A stretch of 64,000 bases of DNA from Spirochaetaceae bacterium (GTDB lineage: Bacteria; Spirochaetota; Spirochaetia; SZUA-6; Bin103), in contig JAPPGB010000148.1 of assembly GCA_028821475.1 (NCBI GenBank), positions 1 through 64,000 on the forward strand, in the 5' to 3' direction. Each line of letters begins with the position of its first letter. The first letter of the stretch is position 1. A model generated the notes under the pieces. It made no database searches and was not told the origin of the DNA. It saw only the letters and a program-made list of their open reading frames with translations. This document shows, one piece after another, positions 33,071 to 41,239 of this stretch. The translations under genes were made by a program, and so were the position numbers.

Positions 33071-34084
33071 TCAGCGGCTACTTCGATAAACGATGTCTTC
33101 TGCTCTTTTGTGAACAAACGCACCAAAGTCCCTGTGCGCAGCTATCTCTCTATAGAATTCCCGGTCGCTGAGCCGTTGGATGCAAGCAGAGACTACTGAG
33201 TCAACATTGTGCTTGTCGTCGCAAGCATTATTTGCGGAGCCGATTATTCCACTTATTGACATCTTCATCTCTCTACTTTCCTGCGTACTAAGACCGATGT
33301 CATTTAGAATACCATCGAGAATATCTCGCCATGCTCGATCGTCGGATGAGTCTATGTGAATCTCTCGCGGAAGCTTCCACCAATGCAGACGTCTGTCGCG
33401 CACCTCTGAGACGTAATGGTGGTCGCTATAGGCAAAGGGATCTCTTGGAAAAGCAGTGCCCATTTTCAAGTTATTTGCGATGGTTTGGCCAGTTCTACCA
33501 GAGAATTCGACAACGCGATTTCGCTCGGACGCATAGACGATTCTCGCTGGGAGCAATTGTGACAGGCGGATAGCGGCAGAAAAGGGAGATGTCTCGCAAG
33601 TCTGTAATATGCTCTTGTGAACCTTAGAGAGATCGTCCGTGGTTGACAGTAGTTCCATGATCCATGAGTGTGGCATGAGCAGTTCCGCTGCAAATGAATT
33701 AGCCTCAGTTTCCATGGACCAGCTGTAAGATGTAAAGTAGTTTGAACGGCGAGAAGAGACGGGAGCAACTTGATCAATCAACACAGAGCCGATGTGCCAG
33801 GGTATCAGTATATGGCCCAATTCGTGTGCCATCGTGAATCGTTGCCTTGAGGGCGGGCTCTGACTATTCACGATGACATGAGGACGCCGATTTCTTGCCT
33901 TTAGATTCAGAGATACCCCGTCGACGCCATCAAACGGGATGTTTGTAAATGTAAGTCGTGCGTATGCTTCAACCATCGACTGAATATCGATTGGTGGAGC
34001 AAGGGAGTTCTTCTCAATGAATCTCCGAGCTAAATTGGTCTCTGGGGTCAGTGCTAATCCCACAATCCTTGGTCCTTTAGCCAT
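33071..34084 (-). CDS. ImmA/IrrE-family metallo-endopeptidase
   Basis: A 337-residue protein. The zinc-protease motif is FTMAHELGHIL (HExxH) with the third-ligand region ETEANSFAAELLMP, as in ImmA/IrrE (COG2856). These enzymes cut repressors or antitoxins. The N-terminal 60 residues (LARRFIEKNSLAPPIDIQSM) are usual; the C-terminal 170 residues (from about ARIVYASERN) are a specific extension, perhaps a sensor, ending in FVHKRAEDIVYRSSR. ATG 34084 overlaps the end of the small gene at 34054-34371 by 31 bases, so the two are translationally coupled. Codon and base composition are unlike the neighbours and suggest transfer. Confidence 0.85.
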   Translation of the reverse strand: MAKGPRIVGLALTPETNLARRFIEKNSLAPPIDIQSMVEAYARLTFTNIPFDGVDGVSLNLKARNRRPHVIVNSQSPPSRQRFTMAHELGHILIPWHIGSVLIDQVAPVSSRRSNYFTSYSWSMETEANSFAAELLMPHSWIMELLSTTDDLSKVHKSILQTCETSPFSAAIRLSQLLPARIVYASERNRVVEFSGRTGQTIANNLKMGTAFPRDPFAYSDHHYVSEVRDRRLHWWKLPREIHIDSSDDRAWRDILDGILNDIGLSTQESREMKMSISGIIGSANNACDDKHNVDSVVSACIQRLSDREFYREIAAHRDFGAFVHKRAEDIVYRSSR

Positions 34085-34371
34085 TCGACAAGCCTGATTG
34101 TTATCTCGCTGGAATGATCTGATCTCGCGGCGATCGCCGGCGCGTCCTGCGGTATAGAGGAGTCTGTCAATTCGTGTCCATGTACGCGGGCATGTACGAT
34201 AAACGGAAGGCAGCTCGGATCCTGAACCCAAAGAGAATACTCACTGCGAGTCATACCCAAGAAGTCATACAAGGACAAGCCGCCGTCGTCTCGATGCCAG
34301 TCATCGATGTAGTCGTCGATGTCATCAAGGAAAGCGTCGCCCGTGAGACACTTGTTTATGAAGTTAGACAT
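34054..34371 (-). CDS. Small acidic protein between E3-like toxin and ImmA protease (putative antitoxin)
   Basis: A 105-residue protein I do not recognise as a named family. The N-terminus is strongly acidic (DAFLDDIDDYIDDWHRDD), followed by LSLYDFLGMTRSEYSLWV and LPFIVHARVHG; the C-terminal 40 residues form a separate segment ending VEWLKDQGLWD. ATG 34371 overlaps the toxin stop (ATGTCTAA); a GTG at 34386 would add five residues. It lies between a nuclease toxin and an ImmA protease, and its acidity would suit a protein that masks an RNA-binding surface, so an antitoxin or immunity role is my inference. It is not similar to colicin E3 immunity proteins as I know them. Confidence 0.7.
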   Translation of the reverse strand: MSNFINKCLTGDAFLDDIDDYIDDWHRDDGGLSLYDFLGMTRSEYSLWVQDPSCLPFIVHARVHGHELTDSSIPQDAPAIAARSDHSSEITIRLVEWLKDQGLWD

Positions 34372-34597
34372 CAATGCTTCGTCCACTTACAGGATCTTTT
34401 TTGAGGATTCCAGTGACTGCATCGAGAGCCCCCAAGTGTTTACCACGTTTGTTGAAGGCCTCAATCTCTCCGTGCAACGAATCCCATGTATACAGCCTCT
34501 TTCTGTCAGAGGATCGCCATCGTTTTTGACCTGAGAACGCTCCCAAATACTCGCATGTATCGAGGAAGGACGGAACTGGGATGGGTATCGGTGACAT
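34364..34597 (-). CDS. Free-standing colicin-E3-type 16S rRNase domain (putative toxin)
   Basis: A 77-residue protein. Residues 24-77 align with the cytotoxic domain of colicin E3/cloacin: KRWRSSDRKRLYTWDSLHG, then EIEAFNKRGKHLGALD and TGILKKDP, then GRSIDV. The E3 catalytic residues D510, H513, E517 and R545 correspond to D39, H42, E46 and R73 with the same spacing, so cleavage of 16S rRNA at the decoding site is predicted. There is no translocation or receptor domain and no signal peptide, so it acts inside its own cell, as a toxin-antitoxin toxin would. ATG 34597 follows AGGACC. It is the first gene of a coupled trio with the acidic protein and the ImmA protease. Confidence 0.85.
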   Translation of the reverse strand: MSPIPIPVPSFLDTCEYLGAFSGQKRWRSSDRKRLYTWDSLHGEIEAFNKRGKHLGALDAVTGILKKDPVSGRSIDV

Positions 34598-34892
34598 TTT
34601 GTGGGTCCTGCAGTTGTGAGCGCGTCCGCAGTTTCATTCGTTGGTTTAGGAGGCGGGTGGATCATGATTGGAGCCCCGTGGAGAACTCTCGACCGGTCAA
34701 GACGCGGCGCGAGAATGCTAGCCGTCTTGGATCGGTAGTCCGAGTGGGCGGTCCTTTCCCCCGATCGATCAAACCCTTGGGACGGAGGCTGACTCGCGGT
34801 GTTAACCATAGGACAGTTCGGCTCATCCGATGCTCCTTCTGCAACGTCTATTCTAGTACACCGGCGGCCCGCTCGGCAAATGAACCACCAGG
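34598..34892. other. Upstream region of the E3-like/ImmA module
   Basis: About 295 bases without a convincing gene; it must contain the promoter of the minus-strand module. The A/T-rich composition fades toward 34860, which I take as the right-hand border of the acquired segment. Confidence 0.4.
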
Positions 34893-35081
34893 GAGTTGCA
34901 TGAGCGTGTCCTGGCACGCCATCGCCTCAGCGAGCAGGACTACACGCTCGGCCAGCTACGCCATGACCTTGACAAGCTCCGCGCCCATATCGTCTCGCGA
35001 GCGCGTCAGCGCGTCAGCGCGTCGGCACCAGCCGGCGCCCTCGACCACTGCTGTCAAACCCTCGGCCTCACTGCCGCGTGA
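34893..35081 (+). pseudogene. Remnant of transposition-associated winged-helix-like gene
   Basis: The plus strand reads RHRLSEQDYTLGQLRHDLDKLRAH and ends ALDHCCQTLGLTAA before a stop. The first part resembles a family of proteins with a YTxxQLRYDLDKLRAHGL motif that often accompany transposases; the end resembles the LDALLxTLGLxA terminus of the same family. A short unrelated GC-rich stretch lies between them, so most of the gene has been deleted. The assignment rests on remembered motifs. Confidence 0.35.
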
Positions 35082-35173
35082 CCCATCAGCGTTCTCCCGC
35101 TCCGATAATCCCTGCGTTGCCAACGACTTACGACCAAGGTTTGCACAAATCCACATTTCCGCCGGTTAGGCAG

Positions 35174-35815
35174 TTAAGGGGGTCCGACAATCGAGGTGGC
35201 GGCGAGGTCGAGCAGGTAGAGCTGGCGGCCGCCGGCGTGGGCGGAGTCGATGGTGACCAGGCGGCCGCTCGGGTCGGAGCGCGGGTGCAGGTCGCAACGC
35301 GACTCGTCGCGGTACGCCTCCGGGGCGTGGAAGCCGCCCAGCTCGACGCGGGTGCCGGTGGGCACGTGGTACAGGTACAGCTCCTGGGTGCGGGTTCCTT
35401 CCCGCGGGTAGGTGTCGTTGAGGATCCAGTCCGGGTCTCTCAGGTAGGTGCAGTGCCCGTTCAGGGTCATGGCGTGCGTGCCGATCACCTCCACCCGGTC
35501 GGTGCGGTCCCGGTAGACGTAGAACGCGCCCTCGTGGGAGGGCTGCCAGGACCACGCCAGGATGGTCTCGGGGTCGCGCCAGATGAAGTGCGACATGCCG
35601 CCGTAGTCGTCCACCACGTGCAGGTCGGAGCCGTCGGCGTTGGCCGTGAACATGCGCGTGCGCATGCCCGGTACGCCGGGGGTCCGCCAGCGGTGCAGGA
35701 AGATGAAGCGCGTGCCGTCGGGGTTGAACAGCAGGTGGTTGAAGTAGTGCTTGGCCCGCGACAGGTCGGCGTGCGGGTAGGGGACGGCCGCGGCGTCGGC
35801 CACCGAGATGATCAG
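35174..35815 (-). pseudogene. Beta-propeller gene fragment, copy B
   Basis: The last 205 codons of the propeller protein (compare 41240-42418): ISVADAAAVPYPHADLSRAK through SGRLVTIDSAHAGGRQLYLL. The N-terminal half is missing, and the fragment joins an SGNH-hydrolase pseudogene at IIS (about 35815). The end (AATSIVGPP) differs from copies A and C. Sequence inside the fragment is nearly identical to copy A (31477-32085). Confidence 0.85.
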
Positions 35816-36174
35816 GTGAATCCGTACAGGTCGATCAGCGCTACGGCGTGGCGTCTCATCACCGAGTCAGCGATGGCGTTGTAGGTGCGGCAGTCCCCCG
35901 CGAATCGATGAAAGCCGTCTGACGCGTGTTGTGCACGGCTTCGTCGCACGGTGTGGTTGGGATCCAACCAAGGCCCCGGCACAGTCGAAGAGCCGCGGCC
36001 ACGATCCGCTCCAGGTTGCGGCGGTAAGGCGCTCTCGTCGATCTGTCTGGCACCGCTGGCCGGGTCCGTTCGGAAGCCGTGCAGGCCGCAGTTGACCAGC
36101 AGGTAAACGGTGGCCGGGATCTGGCCGTGCGCTTCGTTCGACTCCAGGTACTTCAGCACCTGGGAGGGGGTCAC
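35816..36174 (-). pseudogene. SGNH/GDSL hydrolase fragment (frameshifted)
   Basis: Three frames must be joined: TPSQVLKYLESNEAHGQIPA with YLLVNCGLHGFRTDP and GARQ; then RRNLERIVAAALRLCRGLGW with TTPCDEAVHNTRQTAF; then FHRFAGDCRTYNAIADSVM and ALIDLYGFT. These follow the middle to end of an SGNH-type esterase, with N in VNCGLHD-like block III and the LIDLY end. The N-terminal GDSL block is missing. The 250 bases from 36175 to 36423 hold no gene I can identify. Confidence 0.65.
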
Positions 36175-36423
36175 CGCTCATCCGGCGTGACACCGCGGGA
36201 GGTGCCGGGCTGCGGCGCGAACTTCGTTCGCGCGCACCCACGGTCGGCGCGGTGGTGGCGAAGCCGAAGGATGCCGGCGCCGGGGTGATGGAGCGCCAAG
36301 ACATCCGGAGTGCCGACCCGTCGCCCATTGGTGGGAGGGTCGGACGGCCGAGATGCGCAGGCGCGCGTGGCCACCTCGGCCGCCGCAGGCGCGCATCCGT
36401 ACTGGGAGACCCTTGATGGCTCT

Positions 36424-37356
36424 CTAAACCGACCCGGCGGCTCCGGCACCGAGACCACCGCCACCGCCCCTCAGCCTCGGGTCAAGCAGGTCCCTGACGG
36501 CATCGCCGAACATGTTTAGACTCCAAACGGTAATCGTCAGGGCAAGACCCGGCCAGAGAGCCAGGTGTGGCGCTATATCCATGAACCTACGTCCTTCCTG
36601 GCTGAGCAGACCACCCCAATCAGGAATCCCGGGAGGCAGACCGAATCCGAGGAAGCCCAGAGCAGCCAAAGTCAGGATTACGTCTCCTATACGCATGCTG
36701 AATGAAATGATTATGATAGGCATAAGATTGGGCACGACATGTCGCAGAAATGGTCTCAATCTTGAGCTGCCAATCGCCTCAGCCGCCTCAAAATATACAT
36801 TCTCTTTAATGCCAATGACGGCGCTTCGGATTACTCTACTGCCGCCGATGCCTCCTGATATCCCCAGAACCAGTATTATCTGTGGCAAACCCCGTCCAAC
36901 TATGGACATTACGGTTAACAACAGGAGCAGTCCCGGGAAACTAATCCAGGTATCAACAAATCTCTGCACACCCAGGTCCAGTTTACCACCAAAGAATCCT
37001 GAGATGCCGCCTATCAGGGTACTGAGCACAACATTAAGAGTGGTCACTGTCAGACCGATAAGTACGGAAATACGAGCCCCAAAGATAATGCGGCTCAAGA
37101 AGTCTCGCCCCACCTGGTCAGTACCCAGGAGATACTTGGCTGATGAACCCTGAAGCCGGTCTATCAGGTGTAATTCATCATATGGATAAGGGGTCAAAAC
37201 ATCGGCAAAGATAGCGACAAGAATCAATATCAATAAGATAATCCCGCTGACAGTACCTAGTGGCTTCTCCTTGACCAGCCTGATGAAGAAAGCAGCCAGC
37301 CCGGCACGTCTCTTTGGCTCACTTACTGCTGAAGGTATCCCTATGGCGTCGCTCAT
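36424..37356 (-). CDS. Peptide ABC transporter permease, DppC/OppC type
   Basis: A 310-residue permease: KRRAGLAAFFIRLVKEKPLG, LGTDQVGRDFLSR, FVDTWISFPGLLLLLTVMS, the EAA-type loop SSRLRPFLRHVVPN, LGFLGFGLPPGIPDWGGLL, and FGDAVRDLLDPRLRGGGG. No periplasmic insert, so it belongs with the 6069 subfamily. The nucleotide sequence is more A/T-rich than its relatives except for the last 60 bases, which match the GC-rich end of the 1863 gene. The tail may therefore have been recombined. Confidence 0.92.
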   Translation of the reverse strand: MSDAIGIPSAVSEPKRRAGLAAFFIRLVKEKPLGTVSGIILLILILVAIFADVLTPYPYDELHLIDRLQGSSAKYLLGTDQVGRDFLSRIIFGARISVLIGLTVTTLNVVLSTLIGGISGFFGGKLDLGVQRFVDTWISFPGLLLLLTVMSIVGRGLPQIILVLGISGGIGGSRVIRSAVIGIKENVYFEAAEAIGSSRLRPFLRHVVPNLMPIIIISFSMRIGDVILTLAALGFLGFGLPPGIPDWGGLLSQEGRRFMDIAPHLALWPGLALTITVWSLNMFGDAVRDLLDPRLRGGGGGLGAGAAGSV

Positions 37357-37374
37357 GTTTCCGGTTTTCCCCCT

Positions 37375-38403
37375 CTAGCTGTAGCGGACCCTGGGGTCTA
37401 AATAAGGATAAATCATGTCGGTAAGTAGAATGGCCAACATAGTTATGCCGGCGAAAAACAGGTTTGCTCCGGAAATCACCGGGTAGTCTCTAAGACGGAG
37501 TGCTTCCAGAAAGAAACGACCTAACCCCGGCAGGTTGAATATGCTCTCTATGATAACTGAGCCACCTACCAGCAGGGGCAAAGACCCACCTACCAGGGTA
37601 ACTACCGGGATGAGTGCATTCTTCATGGCATGTCTGATAATGACTACCCTCTCCTTGAGACCCTTGGACCAAGCCGTCCTGATATAGTCCTGCCTGAGCA
37701 CCTCCAGCATCATGGTGCGCGTCAACCGCATTGTGCCGGCAGCCATGCCCGTCCCCAGAATCAGGCTGGGAATGATGAGCACCCCGAGATTTCCCAGCGG
37801 GTCTTCCACGAAAGGAACCCACGTCATCGGTGGCGACCAGTTCCACCAGATTGCCGGGTATATCATGACCATAAGTGCCAGCCAGAAGTTGGGCGCTGCC
37901 ATGCCGATGATACCGATGGTGCGCCCCATGTAGTCGGCGGCGGTATCCTGGCGAATCGCCGAGTAGATGCCGACTGGCAGGGCTATCACTAGCCCGATTA
38001 CGATTGCCATGACGCCAAGCTGAATGGTTACCGGGAGTCTACGTAATATCCTCTCCTCTATCGAAAGAGCTGAAGCCGGCGAGGTTATGAAGTATTCGCC
38101 ACGCTCAAACAGTGATTCTCCTAAGGTGCCCTGGAGGAGACCTTTGAAGTGGGACTCACCGGTAAACCAGTCAGGGGTTGGCAACACTCCTATCCAGCGT
38201 CCATACTGCACATGAATAGGCACGTCTAATCCCAGTATATGCTCAAGAGCTTCACGGTCAATATCGTATCCAAAATCCATCCGAGCCGCCATTGCGTCTA
38301 TTACATCGCCCGGGATGAAGCGGACCGAGAGAAAGACCAGGATGCTCAATATGAACAAGGTGGGGATTATGAGCAATAACCGCCTGATGAGATAGGCTCT
38401 CAT
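37375..38403 (-). CDS. Peptide ABC transporter permease, DppB/OppB type
   Basis: A 342-residue permease: MRAYLIRRLLLIIPTLFILS, RFIPGDVIDAMAA, PVGIYSAIRQDTAADYMG, APNFWLALMVMIYP, the EAA-type loop SKGLKERVVIIRHAMKNAL, and YLDPRVRYS. Compared with 7080-8045 it has about 20 extra residues after HVQYGRW (a PTPDWFTGESHFKGLLQG stretch). Partner of OppC (36424) and of the binding protein (38576). Confidence 0.92.
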   Translation of the reverse strand: MRAYLIRRLLLIIPTLFILSILVFLSVRFIPGDVIDAMAARMDFGYDIDREALEHILGLDVPIHVQYGRWIGVLPTPDWFTGESHFKGLLQGTLGESLFERGEYFITSPASALSIEERILRRLPVTIQLGVMAIVIGLVIALPVGIYSAIRQDTAADYMGRTIGIIGMAAPNFWLALMVMIYPAIWWNWSPPMTWVPFVEDPLGNLGVLIIPSLILGTGMAAGTMRLTRTMMLEVLRQDYIRTAWSKGLKERVVIIRHAMKNALIPVVTLVGGSLPLLVGGSVIIESIFNLPGLGRFFLEALRLRDYPVISGANLFFAGITMLAILLTDMIYPYLDPRVRYS

Positions 38404-38438
38404 GTCACACTACTCCTTGTCATTGCGAGCCCCCCATC

Positions 38439-38458
38439 ATTCCCGCGAAGGCGGGAAT
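38439..38458. repeat. ATTCCCGC-GAAG-GCGGGAAT extragenic palindrome
   Basis: A perfect 8-bp stem with a GAAG loop, preceded by a GTCATTGCGAGC stretch. Both resemble widespread repetitive extragenic palindromes of other bacterial groups. It lies in the 172-base gap between the oppB start and the binding-protein stop, where it may stabilise or attenuate the message. I see no second copy in the window. Confidence 0.6.
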
Positions 38459-38575
38459 CCAGAGTAATTTCAAATGGTTGCGTTTCTGGAGAAAGCGCCC
38501 CTCGCACTATTTGAGGAGTATCGGGAGCTGGGAAGCTTACGCCTCCCAGCTCCCCTTTTCCCTGAGCTAAGCCAC

Positions 38576-40390
38576 TTAATAACCCATTGCTTCCTTCATC
38601 TCGGAATCAATCCATACGCGGGCCCATAACTGACCATAACGCTGCCCCCAACCGAGCTGGAATTCACCGTTGTAGCCTACGAGCCACGGCTGGTTGACGT
38701 TAAACATTGGGACTTTGAAGTACCATACGTAGTAATGGTTCTTAATAGTGTACGCATCCGCCTCTTTCAGTTGCCTCTGCTGCTCCTCCAAGGTGGTAGC
38801 GGCTGCGGCGGCTTCAATCAAGCTGTCAAGATGCGCGTCCTGTACTCCCGGTATGTTAATCGTTCCTTCCGAGTGACCAAAAGCGCGCATCATCCACATG
38901 GGGTCTCCATGATCGAACCCCAACATCGCCGATGACATACCTTCGTAGCTATGGTCGCGTGTCATAGCTTGCCAATGAGCAGAGGTGTCGGGGGCTATTG
39001 TTACCTCTACATCAACGCCAATAGCAGCCCAGTAGTCGGCAGCTATTTCTGAAAGGCTTGTGTCCCCTAACGCCGCCCCAAACTGCGTCTGGGTGGTCTT
39101 GAATCTAATGCCATCCGCACCGCGCGCGTAGCCAGCCTCATCAAGCAGCTTCTCGGCCCCTTCCGGGTCATACCTATAGCCGCTCTTGACCTCTTCGGGC
39201 CACTCATCAAATGGCACGAAATGATCCACAGCGCCGTCACCTATCACCCCCTGAGGTATCCACTTGGCCCGACCCTTGTAGTAGGCATTGTTGACTGTCT
39301 CGAGGTCCTGTGCCATCTGCATTGCCTTGCGCACCCTGATGTCGTCAAAGGGCGGCTGACGTACGTTCATGGCAAAAGATGTCCAGTCCGACCGAAATTG
39401 GTACGGGTGAAACTTGAGTTCGGGGTTGGTCTTCTGGAGGCCATCTACTTGGTCGGGTCTTATTTCAGAGCCGCCACTGAAACCCATGTAATCAATCTTA
39501 CCCGTGCGCATTGCCGAAATACGTGTTGCTTCATCTTCCATCATCAGGAGCCTTATCTCGTCAAAATAAGGCAAGCGGTTCTCCGGGAACTTCTCGTCAT
39601 AGCCCCAGTAGTCAGGATTCTTGGTCCAGCTGACAGAGGTCGCCTCGACAACATCAGTGATCATATAGGGACCGGTGCCGATCACGTTCCTCCAATCGTT
39701 AGCGTCCCCGTGTTCCTCGATTATCTCGGGGGGATATATATAAGGATCATAGTTGTTGAAGATAACCGACAGCACCCCGAGGTATGGCTTCGTCAGCTCA
39801 AAAACAACCGTCCAATCGTCGGTAGCCGTTACCGATTCAATTGGCAGGCTCTCATATTTTTGGACAGGTCCAAATTCACTCCACTTGCCCAGACCAAAAT
39901 AGCGGTGCCAGTTGTATTCCACATCCTTGGCAGTTAGCTCCCGACCGTTCATTGGCTCCGTATCGTGCCAGTGAACGCCCTTGCGGATGTTGAAGATTAT
40001 CGTTGTGTCGTCGGGCGTTTCCCAGCTTTCCGCCAGCTGCCCTTTCATGACCCAGAGAGGTACAGCCAGACTAATGTGGTGATGTACGTCCCTATCTATT
40101 CCCCAGTCCGCGATGGATAGCCTCTCGACGACACCACCCACCGCAGCTAGGCCGCCGGTGGGTGTGGGATAACTGTCAGTGTTTTGACCTGTTTGGTATC
40201 GGCTGACCCAGGTGAATGTCCCGCCATACTCTGGCGCGGGCACCTCCTTACCGGTGGTGGGGTCGGTCACATACTGCTTGTCGGCAGCGGCGCCCGGCTC
40301 CTCTTCTGCGCCAGCGGCCCAGAGGCCGGTCGCGCTCATTACGAGGACCAACGCAACCGCGAAGGTCCTTGTGAATCGTACAATCTGCAT
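38576..40390 (-). CDS. Peptide ABC transporter solute-binding protein (family 5)
   Basis: A 604-residue exported protein. ATG 40390 has AGGAG seven bases upstream and begins MQIVRFTRTFAVALVLVMSA with a LWAAGAEE cleavage region. Motifs: DPTTGKEVPAPEYGG, GIDRDVHHHISLAV, QLAESWETPDDTTIIFNIR, HWHDTEPMNGRELTAKDVEY, NPDYWGYDEKFPENRLPYFD, and RVRKAMQMAQDLETVNNAYY. It is a paralogue of 8143-9954. First gene of a binding protein-oppB-oppC operon without ATPases, and A/T-richer than its surroundings. Confidence 0.92.
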   Translation of the reverse strand: MQIVRFTRTFAVALVLVMSATGLWAAGAEEEPGAAADKQYVTDPTTGKEVPAPEYGGTFTWVSRYQTGQNTDSYPTPTGGLAAVGGVVERLSIADWGIDRDVHHHISLAVPLWVMKGQLAESWETPDDTTIIFNIRKGVHWHDTEPMNGRELTAKDVEYNWHRYFGLGKWSEFGPVQKYESLPIESVTATDDWTVVFELTKPYLGVLSVIFNNYDPYIYPPEIIEEHGDANDWRNVIGTGPYMITDVVEATSVSWTKNPDYWGYDEKFPENRLPYFDEIRLLMMEDEATRISAMRTGKIDYMGFSGGSEIRPDQVDGLQKTNPELKFHPYQFRSDWTSFAMNVRQPPFDDIRVRKAMQMAQDLETVNNAYYKGRAKWIPQGVIGDGAVDHFVPFDEWPEEVKSGYRYDPEGAEKLLDEAGYARGADGIRFKTTQTQFGAALGDTSLSEIAADYWAAIGVDVEVTIAPDTSAHWQAMTRDHSYEGMSSAMLGFDHGDPMWMMRAFGHSEGTINIPGVQDAHLDSLIEAAAAATTLEEQQRQLKEADAYTIKNHYYVWYFKVPMFNVNQPWLVGYNGEFQLGWGQRYGQLWARVWIDSEMKEAMGY

Positions 40391-41139
40391 ACACAACTCC
40401 TGTGTCGATCTCTTTTCGCGCCCGCAACGCGGGCGGCCAGTCTGAGTCAAGTCACCAAAAAGCGCGCAGCGTGTGACTCATCCGGGTGCACCCCGGCTCA
40501 CGCCGCGCGCGCGTGCGGTTCTTTGAGTATCATTCGAGCCGCCATTTTCTCTCTGTCTACGTCGGGATCTGCGTTACCACGCCACGCGTGGTGGTGGTCT
40601 GAGCAGCAGCCAGTCTGAATGGCCGGCAACACTGCGGGTGTCGTCGGCGGGGATCCGGGACGGCCTGAGTCGCCGGGAAGGGCGTCGGCGGCCTGGCGAT
40701 CGACCGAGCCGGCGCCACCGATAGCTACGGCGGCGGTGAAGGCGACGGCGTGCGCGGGGGCACGTACGGGGCGATCAGCCGGAGCGGTTAGTTGTTTCTT
40801 AGTTCGACACGAGTTGGGGGTATGATGCACCGGTGGCGCGAACCGACTACTGCACTGGCGGTGGTTGTGACGCTTCATCGTCATTCCTCGATACCAGCGG
40901 GGCACGCTAGCATAGGCGCGGCGCGCCTGTCAACGAACCGGCGGTCACCGAACGTCGCCGCCAACCGGCCACTGCGCTGACTGTCATCATGGCGCGCGTC
41001 ATCATCGATCCGTCGAACCCCAGGCTAGGCGAGCTTGCTATGGACGCGCCTGAGCACGGGCACGGATTGCGAGGTGGTTGAGCGGGGAATCTGGGCACGG
41101 TAGGAACTGGGAAAAAGAAAAGCCCCTCCGGAAGCTTGC
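40391..41139. other. Gene-free region
   Basis: About 750 bases with only short open frames on either strand, none with family motifs I recognise. The leader of the 38576-40390 operon must be in the first 150 bases. The base composition returns to GC-rich after about 40430, which marks the right border of the A/T-richer operon. Confidence 0.5.
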
Positions 41140-41225
41140 AAAGGTGAGCAGGTTGATCTGCAGCTTCTCTCCGTCGAGGCGCCTGCGGTACAGCCCGGTG
41201 GAGATGATGATGCGCGGGGAGGCGC
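41140..41225 (-). pseudogene. Deletion scar of a solute-binding-protein gene
   Basis: The minus strand reads RIIISTGLY directly followed by RRRLDGEKLQINLLT. In the intact binding protein at 28998-31022 these two segments are about 260 residues apart. The nucleotides match 30390-30430 and 29545-29600 of that gene closely. A deletion has therefore reduced a second copy of the gene to less than 90 bases. Confidence 0.7.
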
Positions 41226-41239
41226 GGGGAGCCGTGCGG

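Noticed and set aside
34156..34173. GGAGTCTGTC resembling the palindromic repeat family
   Set aside because: Only ten bases match, there is no complementary arm, and it lies inside the coding sequence of the small acidic protein.
34486..35169. 227-codon plus-strand open frame upstream of the toxin
   Set aside because: Serine/arginine-rich, no motif, and overlaps the start of the E3-like gene on the other strand; probably chance.
40498..40905. 135-codon minus-strand open frame in the gene-free stretch
   Set aside because: No ribosome site, no recognisable motif, low-complexity composition.
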